A DNA stretch of 64,000 bases, from positions 626,118-690,117 of the forward strand of contig NZ_JAPDFS010000001.1 in NCBI RefSeq assembly GCF_027257195.1, given 5' to 3'. Shown one piece after another: positions 15,372 to 28,960 of the stretch (the stretch's first letter is position 1; the number at the start of each line of letters is the position of its first letter). The notes under the pieces are model-generated. The model was given only the letters and a program-made list of their open reading frames with translations. It was not told the origin of the DNA and searched no databases. Made by a program: the position numbers and the translations under genes. This DNA comes from Halorubrum sp. F4 (lineage in GTDB: Archaea; Halobacteriota; Halobacteria; Halobacteriales; Haloferacaceae).

Positions 15372-17411
15372 TCAGGCCGGGTCGCGCAGGTCCTCGAGCG
15401 CCTCCGGGTTCTCCATCGAGGAGAGGTCGCCGGGGTCCTCGTCCCGGTAGACGGACTCGATCGCCCGCCGGATGATCTTCCCCGACTGGGTCTTGGGGAA
15501 GGCGTCGACGAACAGCAGCTCGCGCGGACGGAACGGCTTGCCGTGTTCCTCGCCGACCAGCTCTCGGAGCCCCTCGCGGAGCTCCTCGCTCGGGTCGACC
15601 CCCGGCTCGAGCACGACGTAGGCGACGACGGCGGTCCCCGTCGTCTCGTCCGGAACGCCGACCGCGGCGGCCTGGTTGACGGCGTCGTGGTCGATGAGAA
15701 CCCCCTCTATCTCGGCGGGGCCGACCTTCCGGCCGGCGACGTTGAGCGCGTCGTCGGCACGGCCGTGGAGGAACCAGAAGCCGTCCTCGTCCTTCTGGGC
15801 GAAGTCGCCGTGGTCCCAGAGGTCGGGCCACGTCGACCAGTACTCCTCCAGATAGCGCTCGTCACCCGACCAGAGGCTCTTGGTCATCGAGGGACACGAG
15901 TCGCGCGCGACGAGATAGCCGCGCTCGCCGGTCTCCGTGATCGATTCGCCCGCCTCGTCGACGATGTCGACGGCCATCCCCAACCCCGGCCCGCCGAGAG
16001 TACACGGCTTCAGCGGCTGGTTCGGCATCGGCATCAGGAAACAGCCGCAGATCTCCGTCCCCCCGGAGATGTTGATGATCGGACACTGGCCATCCCCGAC
16101 GGTCTCGTAGAACCAGGTCCACGACTCGGGGTCCCACGGCTCGCCGGTGGAGCCCAGGATCCGGAGCGAGGAGAGGTCGTGGCCCTCGACCCACTCGTCG
16201 CCGTGCTTGCGGAGCGCCCGGATCGCCGTCGGCGAGATGCCGAACTGGGTGACCCCGTGGCGATCGATCAGCTCCCAGAACCGGTCGGGATCGGGATGGT
16301 CCGGCGCGCCCTCGTACATCACCACCGTCCCGCCGAAGGCGTGGTTGCCGATCAGCGTCCACGGCCCCATCATCCAGCCGATGTCGGAGACCCAGAAGAA
16401 CCGGTCGGCGGGCTTCTGATCGAAGCCGAAGTGGATCTCCTTGGCACACTGCATGAGAACGCCGGCGTGGGTGTGGACGATCCCCTTCGGCGTCCCGGTC
16501 GTCCCCGAGGAGTAGAGCAGCAACGACTCCCGGTCGCTCGGGAGACGTTTGGTGTCGTACGTCGACAACCGTGATCCGACCGCCTCGCGCCACGTCACGT
16601 CGCGGTCGTCGTCCCACGGGACCGGATCGACGTCACTCGAGTCATCGTCCCCACCGTTTTCGTTGCCGTCCGGCGTCGCGCCGAGCCGGTCGTACACGAC
16701 GGTGTGGTCGACGTGCCCGGCGTCGTCGATCGCGGCGTCCGCGGTCGCCTTCAACCGGATCTCTTTCCCGCGACGATAGAACCCGTCGCCGGTGAAGAGC
16801 ACGCTCGGCTCGGCGTCGTCGATCCGCGTCGCGGTCGCCTCCCGGCCGAACCCCGAGAAGATCGGCACGGCGATCGCGCCGACCTTCAGACAGCCGTAGA
16901 GGATCGACACGACCTCCGGAACCATCGGCATGTACAGCCCGACCGTGTCGCCGGTCTCGATCCCGACGGACTCGAGGTAGTTGGCGACGCGGTTGGTCTC
17001 GCGGTGAAGCTCGTGGAAGGTGACCTCCCGAACGTCGCCGGGTTCCCCCTCCCAGATCAGCGCGACGCGGTTTCGGTTCGGCGAGTCGACGGCGGCGTGG
17101 CGGTCGACGACGTTGTGGGCGACGTTGATCTCGCCGCCGGGGTACCAGTCGGTGAACTGCGGACCGTCCGAGCCGTCCCGGACCGCGTCGTAGTCGGCGT
17201 AGAAGTCGATGTCGAGGTAGTCGACGATCTCGTCCCAGAACCAGTCGACGCCGGACTCGGGTTCGCCCGCGACGTTCGAGGTCGTCCGCGCGATCAGTTC
17301 CTCGTAGTCGTCGATCCCGTACTCCCGCATGAACGCGGCGACGTTCGTCGACTCCGCGAACTCGGGATCGGGCTCGTGGGCTACCTCGGATATCCCCTCG
17401 TACTCGTCCAT
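15372..17411 (-). CDS. AMP-forming acyl-CoA synthetase (acetyl/propionyl-CoA synthetase-like)
   Basis: 679 aa member of the ANL superfamily. An N-terminal ACS domain is followed by the AMP-binding loop YSSGTTGTPKGIVHT, the acyl-site region STGEPWD, the hinge GRADDALNVAGRKVGPAEIE and the catalytic C-terminal lysine in QSGKIIRRA. It activates a short-chain carboxylate to acyl-CoA with ATP and CoA. Acetate is the default guess, but the N-terminal region differs enough that propionate or another acid is possible. A hydrophilic Asp/Ser-rich insert lies near residues 258-275. The start MDEYEG (17411) is preferred over upstream in-frame Met codons. It lies 84 bases before the gyrA end and converges with the peroxiredoxin gene. 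Confidence 0.82.
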   Translation of the reverse strand: MDEYEGISEVAHEPDPEFAESTNVAAFMREYGIDDYEELIARTTSNVAGEPESGVDWFWDEIVDYLDIDFYADYDAVRDGSDGPQFTDWYPGGEINVAHNVVDRHAAVDSPNRNRVALIWEGEPGDVREVTFHELHRETNRVANYLESVGIETGDTVGLYMPMVPEVVSILYGCLKVGAIAVPIFSGFGREATATRIDDAEPSVLFTGDGFYRRGKEIRLKATADAAIDDAGHVDHTVVYDRLGATPDGNENGGDDDSSDVDPVPWDDDRDVTWREAVGSRLSTYDTKRLPSDRESLLLYSSGTTGTPKGIVHTHAGVLMQCAKEIHFGFDQKPADRFFWVSDIGWMMGPWTLIGNHAFGGTVVMYEGAPDHPDPDRFWELIDRHGVTQFGISPTAIRALRKHGDEWVEGHDLSSLRILGSTGEPWDPESWTWFYETVGDGQCPIINISGGTEICGCFLMPMPNQPLKPCTLGGPGLGMAVDIVDEAGESITETGERGYLVARDSCPSMTKSLWSGDERYLEEYWSTWPDLWDHGDFAQKDEDGFWFLHGRADDALNVAGRKVGPAEIEGVLIDHDAVNQAAAVGVPDETTGTAVVAYVVLEPGVDPSEELREGLRELVGEEHGKPFRPRELLFVDAFPKTQSGKIIRRAIESVYRDEDPGDLSSMENPEALEDLRDPA

Positions 17412-17495
17412 CTCGGTCGACCGTTTCCGGGGAGACTGTAAGTAACTTTCCTGACCCCCCGTCTCGATGCGAAAGGGTGGGTTCACCCGGCAGCT

Positions 17496-22126
<4,631 letters not shown>

Positions 22127-22150
22127 TCACCTTCGTCGGTAGACCCTTCC

Positions 22151-23008
22151 ATGACGACGCTGCCGACCGTGATCGGCATCGCCGGCGCGACCGGACTCGT
22201 GACCGGCCTCGGGGCGCTTCCGGTGTTCGTCCGGGGCCGCGTGAGCCACCGGACGTACGACGCCGCCCTCGGTCTGGCCGCGGGGTTGATGGTCGCCGCC
22301 AGCGTGTTCGGGCTGATCCTCCCCGGAACCGAGGAGGGAAGCCTCGAGGCGGTGCTCTTCGGCCTCCTCGTGGGCGGGATCGGACTGCTCGCGGGAAACC
22401 GGCTCATCCCGCACCTCCACGCTCGCTATCGCGGGTGGCGCGCGGAGGGTGGCGCGACCCGTGCGGACGCCGCGGGAATGGCAAGGGAGGAGACGGCGGG
22501 AGCCGACGGCTCCGACGACTCGGGCGGGGACGACGGGAGGGCCGCGGTCCTCGATGCCGCGCTCCGCCGGGCGCTGCTCGTCGGCGGCGCGATCACCCTC
22601 CACAACGCGCCGGAGGGACTCGCCATCGGCGTGGCGTTCGCCTCCGGGCTCGAGGAGGTCGCGCTGGTGCTGGCTGTCGTGATCGGGCTCCAGAACGTCC
22701 CCGACGGCTTCGCGTTCGCGATCCCGATGGCCGACACCGGGATGGGGAACCTCCGCGTGCTGGCGTACACGGCGCTCTCGGGGACGATACCGCAGGTGCT
22801 CGCCGCGACGGTCGGCTTCTCGCTCGTCTCGCTGTCGACCGGGCTCTTCCCCGTCGCCGCCGGGTTCGCCGCGGGCGCGATGCTCGCGGTCGTCTTCCGC
22901 GAGATGATCCCCTCCTCGCACGGTCACGGTCACTCCGACGCCGCGACCGCGGCCTTCCTCGTCGGCTTCGTCCTGTTGGTCGTCGTCGACGCCGTCGTAG
23001 TGGTGTAA
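22151..23008 (+). CDS. ZIP family divalent metal transporter
   Basis: 285 aa polytopic membrane protein with about eight helices. The ZIP metal-site motif is HNAPEG in helix 4 (about residues 154-159, GGAITLHNAPEGLAIG), and helix 5 has QNVPDGFAFA, corresponding to the second half-site. A His/Asp/Gly-rich loop occurs near 105-135, and SSHGHGHSD near the C terminus may bind metal. It is probably an uptake system for zinc or iron. The start ATG at 22151 follows a ttttatc TATA-like box. It is divergent from gyrB with no sign of shared function. Confidence 0.88.
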   Translation: MTTLPTVIGIAGATGLVTGLGALPVFVRGRVSHRTYDAALGLAAGLMVAASVFGLILPGTEEGSLEAVLFGLLVGGIGLLAGNRLIPHLHARYRGWRAEGGATRADAAGMAREETAGADGSDDSGGDDGRAAVLDAALRRALLVGGAITLHNAPEGLAIGVAFASGLEEVALVLAVVIGLQNVPDGFAFAIPMADTGMGNLRVLAYTALSGTIPQVLAATVGFSLVSLSTGLFPVAAGFAAGAMLAVVFREMIPSSHGHGHSDAATAAFLVGFVLLVVVDAVVVV

Positions 23009-23212
23009 CAGGTACGACCGCCACGTCCGCACCTCACCCCTCTCCAACACCTCACCCCTCCCCAGCCTCGCACCGACCGCGCCGCCGGATCCGCGCGGCG
23101 GCGCGGTCGTCGCTCCCTCGCGCGCGGCGAGGACTCCCGGCGGTCGTCCTCGCGTCACGCGCGCCGGAACGGACATCGTTCCGGTCCCGACTCCCGTCTC
23201 GATCCCGACTCG

Positions 23213-24400
23213 CTACTCGTTCCGCGGGCTGCTCGGGTGGTACTCGGTGTCATACTGGCCGGGACTCGCGTCGACGCGGTCGGGGTTGATCCGGCCGGCG
23301 AGCAGCATGAAGTCGAGGACCGTACAGTACAGCATCGCCTCCACGACGGGGACCGCACGCGGCGGGAGGACGGGATCGTGCCGTCCGACGACCTGTATCT
23401 CCTTCTCCTCGCCCGTCTCCCAGTCCGCGGAGCGCTGTTTCTTGGGGATCGAGGTGGGCGCGTGCCACGTCGCCTCGCCGTAGATCGGCTCGCCGGTCGT
23501 GATCCCGCCCTGGAGCCCGCCGTGGTCGTTGCCCACGGGAACCGGGTCACCCTCGTCGCTCTCGACGTGATCGAACGACTCGCCGTCGTCGAACGTCCAG
23601 TCCTCGTTGCGGTCGCTGCCGGCGACGTCGACCGCGCCCTTCCCGAGACCGAACTCGACGGCGGTGGTCGCGGGGATGGAGAACATCGCTTGCCCGAGCC
23701 GCGAGGGAAAGCCGTCGAATCGTGGCGCGCCCAGCCCGCGCGGGACGCCCCGGCACTCGAAGTAGATGGAGCCGCCGATGGAGTCGCCCTCCTCCTGGTA
23801 CCGTTCGATCAGCTCCTGCATCTCCGCGGCCGCCTCGGGGTCGGCACACCGCACGTCGTTCTCCTCGCTGTGCTCCAGGATCTGCTCGAAGCCCACGTCG
23901 TCGGCCTCGACGTCGCCGATGCGGTTGACGTGGGCTTTGATCTCCACGCCGTAGTCGGAGGCGTCGAGCACCTGTTCCGCGACCGCGCCGGCGGCGACCC
24001 AGTTCACGGTCTCCCGCGCGGAGGATCGCCCGCCGCCGCCCCAGTTGCGCGTGCCGAACTTCGCGGAGTAGGTGTAATCGCCGTGTGATGGTCGCGGCGC
24101 GGTGACGTACGGCTCGTACTTGCCCGAGCGCGCGTCCTTGTTCTGGATGGTCATCCCGATCGGCGTGCCGGTGGTGTAACCGTCCTGGACGCCGGAGTTG
24201 ACGACGACCTCGTCGGGCTCGCCCCGCGAGGTGGTGATCATCGACTGACCCGGCTTGCGTCGGTCGAGCTGCGCCTGGATCGCGCCCTCGTCCAGCTCGA
24301 CCCCCGCGGGTACGCCGGAGACGGTCACGCCCATCGCGTCGCCGTGGCTCTCGCCGTAGGTGGTCACCTGAAAGAGGCGACCGAACCGGTTCCCGTTCAT
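23213..24400 (-). CDS. aroC: Chorismate synthase
   Basis: 395 aa. The N terminus NRFGRLFQVTTYGESHG and internal GGGRSSARET (about 128-137) are the chorismate synthase signatures for FMN and EPSP binding. GNDHGGLQGG occurs at about 305-314. It catalyses the last shikimate-pathway step, EPSP to chorismate, using reduced FMN. No other shikimate gene is adjacent; the entry enzyme of the pathway is at 59948. The start at MNGNRFG (24400) is set by the conserved N terminus, eight residues after another in-frame codon. About 200 bases without a gene separate its 3' end from the convergent ZIP gene. Confidence 0.96.
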   Translation of the reverse strand: MNGNRFGRLFQVTTYGESHGDAMGVTVSGVPAGVELDEGAIQAQLDRRKPGQSMITTSRGEPDEVVVNSGVQDGYTTGTPIGMTIQNKDARSGKYEPYVTAPRPSHGDYTYSAKFGTRNWGGGGRSSARETVNWVAAGAVAEQVLDASDYGVEIKAHVNRIGDVEADDVGFEQILEHSEENDVRCADPEAAAEMQELIERYQEEGDSIGGSIYFECRGVPRGLGAPRFDGFPSRLGQAMFSIPATTAVEFGLGKGAVDVAGSDRNEDWTFDDGESFDHVESDEGDPVPVGNDHGGLQGGITTGEPIYGEATWHAPTSIPKKQRSADWETGEEKEIQVVGRHDPVLPPRAVPVVEAMLYCTVLDFMLLAGRINPDRVDASPGQYDTEYHPSSPRNE

Positions 24401-24523
24401 ACTCGTTCGTGAACCCGGGGGCATATAGGGGTTGCAATCCGCGAACGCGTCGGACGACCGACCCGGTCGAACTGACTCCGTCGAACCGACGCCGGTTTAT
24501 CGATCGCGCCTCTGGATCGCGTC

Positions 24524-24745
24524 ATGCGCGAGCGACTCACGTCCGATCTCGGCGTCTACGCGCTCTCGGGACTCTTCTCGTTCGTCGTCTTCCTCGTCGC
24601 GCTCACCGTCCTCTCCGCGACGCTCCCGGGCGGCCTCGATGCCCGACGCACCGCCGGGCTCGTCGTCGGGTACCTGCTCTTCCTGTCGGCGTACACCGCG
24701 GCGTGGTACATCTACACCGAGATCGACGCCCGAGAGAACGTGTGA
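24524..24745 (+). CDS. Small two-helix membrane protein
   Basis: 73 aa with two hydrophobic helices (about 13-35 and 44-64) and a short charged C terminus. I do not recognise a named family; it resembles small conserved haloarchaeal membrane proteins of unknown function. A TATA-like gtttatcg (24492-24499) lies about 28 bases upstream of the ATG, supporting a real gene with its own promoter. It is followed 58 bases later by the phosphoribosyltransferase gene. Confidence 0.65.
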   Translation: MRERLTSDLGVYALSGLFSFVVFLVALTVLSATLPGGLDARRTAGLVVGYLLFLSAYTAAWYIYTEIDARENV

Positions 24746-24803
24746 CCGCGTCCGGTGAACCCGTGATCGCCACGCTTTATTAAGCCGACCGAGTACCGGC
24801 GAC

Positions 24804-25373
24804 ATGGACCAGTTGCGGCAGTCGCTCCTCGACGCGCCGATCATCGAGAAAGGCGAGTACCAGTACTTCGTCCACCCGATCAGCGACGGCGTCCCCATGC
24901 TCGAACCGGAGCTGCTTCGGGAGATCGTCATCCGGATCATCCGGAAGGCGGAGCTGGAGAACGTCGACAAGATCGTCACCCCCGCCGCGATGGGGATCCA
25001 CATCTCCACCGCCCTCTCGCTCATGACCGACATCCCGCTCGTCGTCATCCGCAAGCGCCAGTACGGTCTCGACGGCGAGGTCCCGCTGTTCCAGGAGACG
25101 GGCTACTCCGAGTCGGAGATGTACATCAACGACGTCGAACAGGGCGACCGCGTGCTCGTGCTCGACGACGTGCTCTCGACGGGCGGCACGATGAAGGCGA
25201 TCCTCGACGCGCTTACCGACGAGGTCGGTGCCGACGTGGTCGACGTCGTCGCCGTCATCAAGAAGGCGGGCGAGAACGAGCTCGACGGCACCGACTACGA
25301 CGTGAAGACGCTCATCAACGTCACCGTCGAGGACGGCGAGGTCGTTATCGTCGACGCCCAGGGCGACGAGTAG
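24804..25373 (+). CDS. hpt: Hypoxanthine/guanine-type phosphoribosyltransferase
   Basis: 189 aa of the archaeal HGPRTase-like family. The PRPP-binding motif is [14 protein letters not shown] (about residues 115-128). The N-terminal region has the pyrophosphate loop [10 protein letters not shown] and RKRQYGL, as in archaeal Hpt and adenine PRTases. It salvages purine bases to nucleotides with PRPP. In halophiles some family members act on adenine or have unclear base preference. A TATA-like ctttatta lies just upstream (24774-24781), giving a leaderless message. Confidence 0.88.
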   Translation: MDQLRQSLLDAPIIEKGEYQYFVHPISDGVPMLEPELLREIVIRIIRKAELENVDKIVTPAAMGIHISTALSLMTDIPLVVIRKRQYGLDGEVPLFQETGYSESEMYINDVEQGDRVLVLDDVLSTGGTMKAILDALTDEVGADVVDVVAVIKKAGENELDGTDYDVKTLINVTVEDGEVVIVDAQGDE

Positions 25374-25510
25374 CAGTTCGCGTCCGGGGATCGTACGGAC
25401 TCCGTGGGTTCCATTCCGACGTACCGACTACCCACGTACCGACCACCGACCACCGACGGCCGATGGTTCTCGGCACGTCGATCCATCGTCCGCTCCGATG
25501 AGGGTGGGTC

Positions 25511-25993
25511 TCAGTCCGTCAGCTCCTCGATCAGCGTGTCGAGTTCGTAGGTCGCGGGGGCGCGTGACTCGTCGCGCAGCGTCGATATCGTGAACGTCGA
25601 GTTGGTGCGCTCGACGCCCTCGATCGCCTCGAACTCGCTGATGAGCCGTTCGACGGTGTCCGACGAGGAGAGCCTCGCGATGACGACGAAGTCGGTCTCG
25701 CCCATGGTGAAGAACGCCTCCGTGACGCCCTCGATGTCGAGGAGTCGCTCGGCGAACTCCTCGTGGGAACACTCGTAATCGGCGAGCACCTCGACGAGGA
25801 CGGTGACGCCGAGTCCGAGCGCCTCGTGATCGAAGTCGTAGAGGTCGTTCTCGATCACGCCGGAGTCCCGGAGATTGTTCAATCGGTAGTGAATGGTCGA
25901 CACCGGAATCTCCGTCTCCTCGTGAAGTGCCTCCGGACTCCCGGTCCCGAGGTCCGCGATCGCCTTCAACAGCCGCACGTCGCGCTCGTCCAT
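25511..25993 (-). CDS. Lrp/AsnC family transcriptional regulator
   Basis: 160 aa. The N-terminal winged helix-turn-helix (about 1-55) includes IPVSTIHYRLNNLRDSGVI as recognition helix and wing. It is followed by an AsnC/RAM ligand domain (about 65-150) with the family pattern EGVTEAFFTMGETDFVVIA. It probably senses an amino acid and forms dimers to octamers. It is divergent from the EamA exporter at 26178 and is a plausible regulator of it. A 10 bp palindrome, acggatccgt (26010-26019), lies between its own TATA-like box and start codon, suggesting autoregulation. Confidence 0.9.
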   Translation of the reverse strand: MDERDVRLLKAIADLGTGSPEALHEETEIPVSTIHYRLNNLRDSGVIENDLYDFDHEALGLGVTVLVEVLADYECSHEEFAERLLDIEGVTEAFFTMGETDFVVIARLSSSDTVERLISEFEAIEGVERTNSTFTISTLRDESRAPATYELDTLIEELTD

Positions 25994-26003
25994 GTCTCCG
26001 GGT

Positions 26004-26177
26004 TCACGTTACGGATCCGTATATATTCCGACCGACATACTCGGAGTCGACTCCAACATCGGTCGATCGATCCGGACGGATATTGAACGAACATCATATG
26101 CGTAATTCATAATCCAAAATTTCTAGTTTGCTTAGAGATTAGTTTAAATACATCCAGAAATACCGTTACTGTATTCA
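26004..26177. promoter_or_regulatory. AT-rich divergent promoter region of Lrp regulator and EamA exporter
   Basis: This is among the most AT-rich DNA of the window. For the regulator, tatatat (26019-26025) lies about 30 bases from its ATG, with the palindrome acggatccgt at 26010-26019 between them. For the exporter, gtttaaatac (26141-26150) lies about 32 bases before its ATG. An imperfect inverted repeat surrounds ctagtttgcttag (around 26118-26140), just upstream of that box, and may be an Lrp-type operator. Confidence 0.45.
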
Positions 26178-27149
26178 ATGTACACGAGAGATCTCCTTTC
26201 GTCTCCCACCGGTGCCGTCGGCGCGTTCCTGCTGCTCGCGGCGCTGTGGGGCAGTTCGTTCGTCGCGATCGAGGCCGGGTTGGCGTACTTCCCGCCGCTG
26301 CTCTTCGCGGGCGTTCGGTACGCGCTCGCCGGGGTCGCCGTGTTGGCGTACGCGACCGTCGTCTCCGACCGCTGGATCCCCCGCGGTCGCGACGAGTGGC
26401 TCGCCGTCGGCGTCGCCGGCACCCTCGTGATCGCGGCGTACCACGGGCTCCTGTACGTGGGCGAACTCCACGTCTCGGGCGCGATCGCCGCCGTGATCGT
26501 CAGCCTCTCGCCGGTGTTGACCGCCGCGTTCGCCGCGCTCCTGTTGCCGAACGAGCGGCTCGGACCGCTCGAGATCGGCGGATTCGCCCTCGGCGTGGTC
26601 GGCGTCGCCGTGATCGCCGACCCCGGCGGGGCGGGACTCGCGGCCGGAGGCCACGGTACCCGCTTCGGCGTCCTCGCTCCGGAGCTTCTGGGGGTCGCGT
26701 TGGTGTTCCTCTCCGCGGTCTCCTTCTCGGTCGGGGCCGTCCTCCTGCGTCCGCTCCGAACCGACCTCCCGATCGCCGCCCTCCAGGGGTGGGCGATGGT
26801 GGTCGGTGCGGGACTGCTCTTCGGCGGGGCGGCCGTCACGGGCGAGTCGCCCGCCTCGATCGTGTGGAACGCGACCTCGATCGTGTCGTTGACGTACCTC
26901 ACCGTCCTCTCCGGGATCGTCGGGTTCCTCCTCTACTTCGCGCTCCTGGACGCCGTCGGCCCGACGCAGCTCCACCTCGTGAGCTACGTCGAGCCGGTCG
27001 TCGCCGCCGTCGGGAGCTGGATCGTGCTCGGTCACCTGATCGGCGGGGAGGCGATCCTCGGATTCGTCGCCATCCTCGCCGGCTTCGCGGCGCTGGAACG
27101 CCGGGAGATCGCCGCCTACGTCGCGAGCCACCACGGGCTCGGTTCGTAG
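26178..27149 (+). CDS. EamA/DMT superfamily transporter
   Basis: 323 aa with ten predicted helices in two EamA repeats (about 15-145 and 165-310). WGSSFVAIEAGL and YHGLLYVGELHVSGAIAAVI are in the first repeat, and LSYVEPVVAAVGSWIVLGH-type features in the second. DMT exporters of this kind move amino acids or other small metabolites. The divergent Lrp/AsnC gene hints at an amino acid-related substrate, which is inference. The ATG at 26178 fits the promoter. Confidence 0.85.
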   Translation: MYTRDLLSSPTGAVGAFLLLAALWGSSFVAIEAGLAYFPPLLFAGVRYALAGVAVLAYATVVSDRWIPRGRDEWLAVGVAGTLVIAAYHGLLYVGELHVSGAIAAVIVSLSPVLTAAFAALLLPNERLGPLEIGGFALGVVGVAVIADPGGAGLAAGGHGTRFGVLAPELLGVALVFLSAVSFSVGAVLLRPLRTDLPIAALQGWAMVVGAGLLFGGAAVTGESPASIVWNATSIVSLTYLTVLSGIVGFLLYFALLDAVGPTQLHLVSYVEPVVAAVGSWIVLGHLIGGEAILGFVAILAGFAALERREIAAYVASHHGLGS

Positions 27150-27203
27150 CGGGGACGCCCACCCCCCGGAACGCCCTTACCGACGGGGTACGCACGGATC
27201 GAC

Positions 27204-28121
27204 GTGACCGCACTCGACACGCTTCGCCGACCCGAACACACCGGCGAGAACCGTTGTTGGCCGTGTACCGTCGTCAACCTCGTGATCGTCGTCGTCGTCG
27301 CCGCGCTCGCGGGTGTCGCGTTCGCCCCGCTCGGTCCGCTCGTCCTGCTCGCCGGGGGCTCGCTCGTCTACCTTCGCGGGTACGTCGTCCCCGGGACGCC
27401 GCGGTTCGCGCCGCGTCTCGTCGAGCCGCTCCCGTTCGATATCGGCCCGGAGAAGCCCGACCGCGTCGAGAGCGGCTCGATCGCCGACGGCGTCTCCCGC
27501 GAAACGACCGATGACGACGAGCTCGTCCGCGAAACGGCCGCCGACGGGTCCGGTGAACGCGTCGACGAAGCCGGTGAATACGTCGATCCCGGGTCCGACT
27601 ACCTCGATGCCGGCTCCGACGACGCCGCCGATCCCGAGGCGCTACTCGCGGCGCTTCTGGAGGCCGGCGTCCTCGTCGAGGCCGGCGAGGACCTCCGGTT
27701 GGCCGACGACTACCGCGAGGCCTTCGAGGAACGAATGGCCGACCTGCGGGACCTCCCGGAGTCCGCGCTGGCCGACCGGGCGGCCGCGGCCGCCGGCGAC
27801 GACCTCGACGGGGAGGTTCACGGGGAGCGGATCCGGATCGCGGGGGACCACCCCGTCTGGCTCTCGCGGCCGGTGGCGATCGCCGAGACCGCGGCGGCGG
27901 AGACGCTCGCCGCGTTCGACGTCCCGTCGGGAATAGGCGCGGCCGCCGCTCGACCGCTCCGGACCTTCGTCCGGACGTGTCCGGTCTGTGGCGGCGACGT
28001 CGCCGAGACGGTCCGACGGAACTGCTGTGGCGGCCCTGGTGGCGTCCAGCGCGACCCGGACCTGCCGGTGTTGGCCTGTGAGGAGTGTTCGGCGCTGGTC
28101 TTCGAGTTCGACCCGGAGTAG
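27204..28121 (+). CDS. Haloarchaeal membrane protein with C-terminal zinc ribbon
   Basis: 305 aa with a GTG start. The N terminus contains CWPC and two adjoining hydrophobic helices (about 21-55). A long acidic linker (about 80-140) follows, then an Ala-rich helical region. A C-terminal zinc ribbon has CPVC (in RTCPVCGGDV), a CC pair and CEEC (LACEECSALVF). I do not recognise a characterised family; such proteins are conserved in haloarchaea without known function. It lies 54 bases after the EamA gene on the same strand. Confidence 0.7.
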   Translation: MTALDTLRRPEHTGENRCWPCTVVNLVIVVVVAALAGVAFAPLGPLVLLAGGSLVYLRGYVVPGTPRFAPRLVEPLPFDIGPEKPDRVESGSIADGVSRETTDDDELVRETAADGSGERVDEAGEYVDPGSDYLDAGSDDAADPEALLAALLEAGVLVEAGEDLRLADDYREAFEERMADLRDLPESALADRAAAAAGDDLDGEVHGERIRIAGDHPVWLSRPVAIAETAAAETLAAFDVPSGIGAAAARPLRTFVRTCPVCGGDVAETVRRNCCGGPGGVQRDPDLPVLACEECSALVFEFDPE

Positions 28122-28158
28122 CCGGCCGGTCTTTGGAGCGGTTCGGGGAGTTCGCGGC

Positions 28159-28743
28159 TTATTCCGGGAGTTCGCCGGTGACCCCGGCACGGAGGTCGCG
28201 TCCGAAGTAGTGTCCGACGAGCCCGCAGAGGAGTCCCACGCCGCCGCCGACCGCGAGCAGCGGGAGCCCCCACTGACCGAGGTAGTCGATCCCGATCGGG
28301 AGGAACCCGACGCCGAGCACGCTCGAGACGGCCGTTCCGGCACCCACGAGCGCCCCGGCGAGGCCCGTCTCGACGTAGTTGGGCGAAGCGAAGACCAGGC
28401 CGACGAGGAACGTCCCGAGCAGCACGCCAGCCACGCCGCCGATCGCTCCGCCGACGAGCGGGATCATGCCGGCGAGAACGGTTCCGAGGACGACGGCGAG
28501 CACGGCGACTCCGAACGTCTTGAGCGAGAACCAGCGACCGTCGACGCCGATCCGACCCGAACCGGCAGCGGATCGAGTCGCCGCCGAACCGGAGGACGCC
28601 TCCGACGTGGCGTCGGTGTCGACGCCGCCGGACTCCCCGCCCCCCGCGAGGTCGTCGTCGAGGAGGTCGTCGAGGTCGTCGAGCGGGTCACCGTCCTCGG
28701 CATCCCGAGCCTCCCCGGCATCCCGCTCCTTGGAGGGTTGCAT
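28159..28743 (-). CDS. Haloarchaeal membrane protein (DUF456-like glycine-rich helices)
   Basis: 194 aa. The N-terminal 65 residues are acidic and repetitive (DDLDDLLDDDLAGG), with a Ser/Ala stretch. The rest has about five Gly-rich hydrophobic segments, e.g. GVAVLAVVLGTVLAGMIPLV and GGGVGLLCGLVGHYFGRD. The glycine-rich membrane part resembles small DUF456-type proteins, but the match is by eye only. The start MQPSKERD (28743) is preferred to an upstream in-frame codon because the acidic N terminus is typical. It converges with the zinc-ribbon gene at 27204. Confidence 0.65.
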   Translation of the reverse strand: MQPSKERDAGEARDAEDGDPLDDLDDLLDDDLAGGGESGGVDTDATSEASSGSAATRSAAGSGRIGVDGRWFSLKTFGVAVLAVVLGTVLAGMIPLVGGAIGGVAGVLLGTFLVGLVFASPNYVETGLAGALVGAGTAVSSVLGVGFLPIGIDYLGQWGLPLLAVGGGVGLLCGLVGHYFGRDLRAGVTGELPE

Positions 28744-28844
28744 ACCTCCGAGTCCCGTCCGTGAGGACTTGTGTCTTGTGCCGACCGGGAACGAACCGTC
28801 GAGGATGGGCACGAAACGGTCGTTTTCGAGGGTTCCGTGTCGGG

Positions 28845-28879
28845 GATCGTCCCGGACCGACGGGTGGTTCGGGACGATC
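28845..28879. terminator. 10 bp inverted repeat downstream of cbiA
   Basis: gatcgtcccg (28845-28854) and cgggacgatc (28870-28879) form a perfect stem with a 15-base loop, in the 217-base gap between cbiA and the membrane protein gene (both on the minus strand). It may be a transcript-end structure for cbiA or an operator for the next gene. There is no T-tract, so a terminator role is uncertain. Confidence 0.3.
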
Positions 28880-28960
28880 GCCGTCCGTCAGTTCACCGGA
28901 AACGCGGTGTGTCCCGGAGAGACGCCGGTTCGGACCGGATCGCCGGTTCCTCTCCCGACG

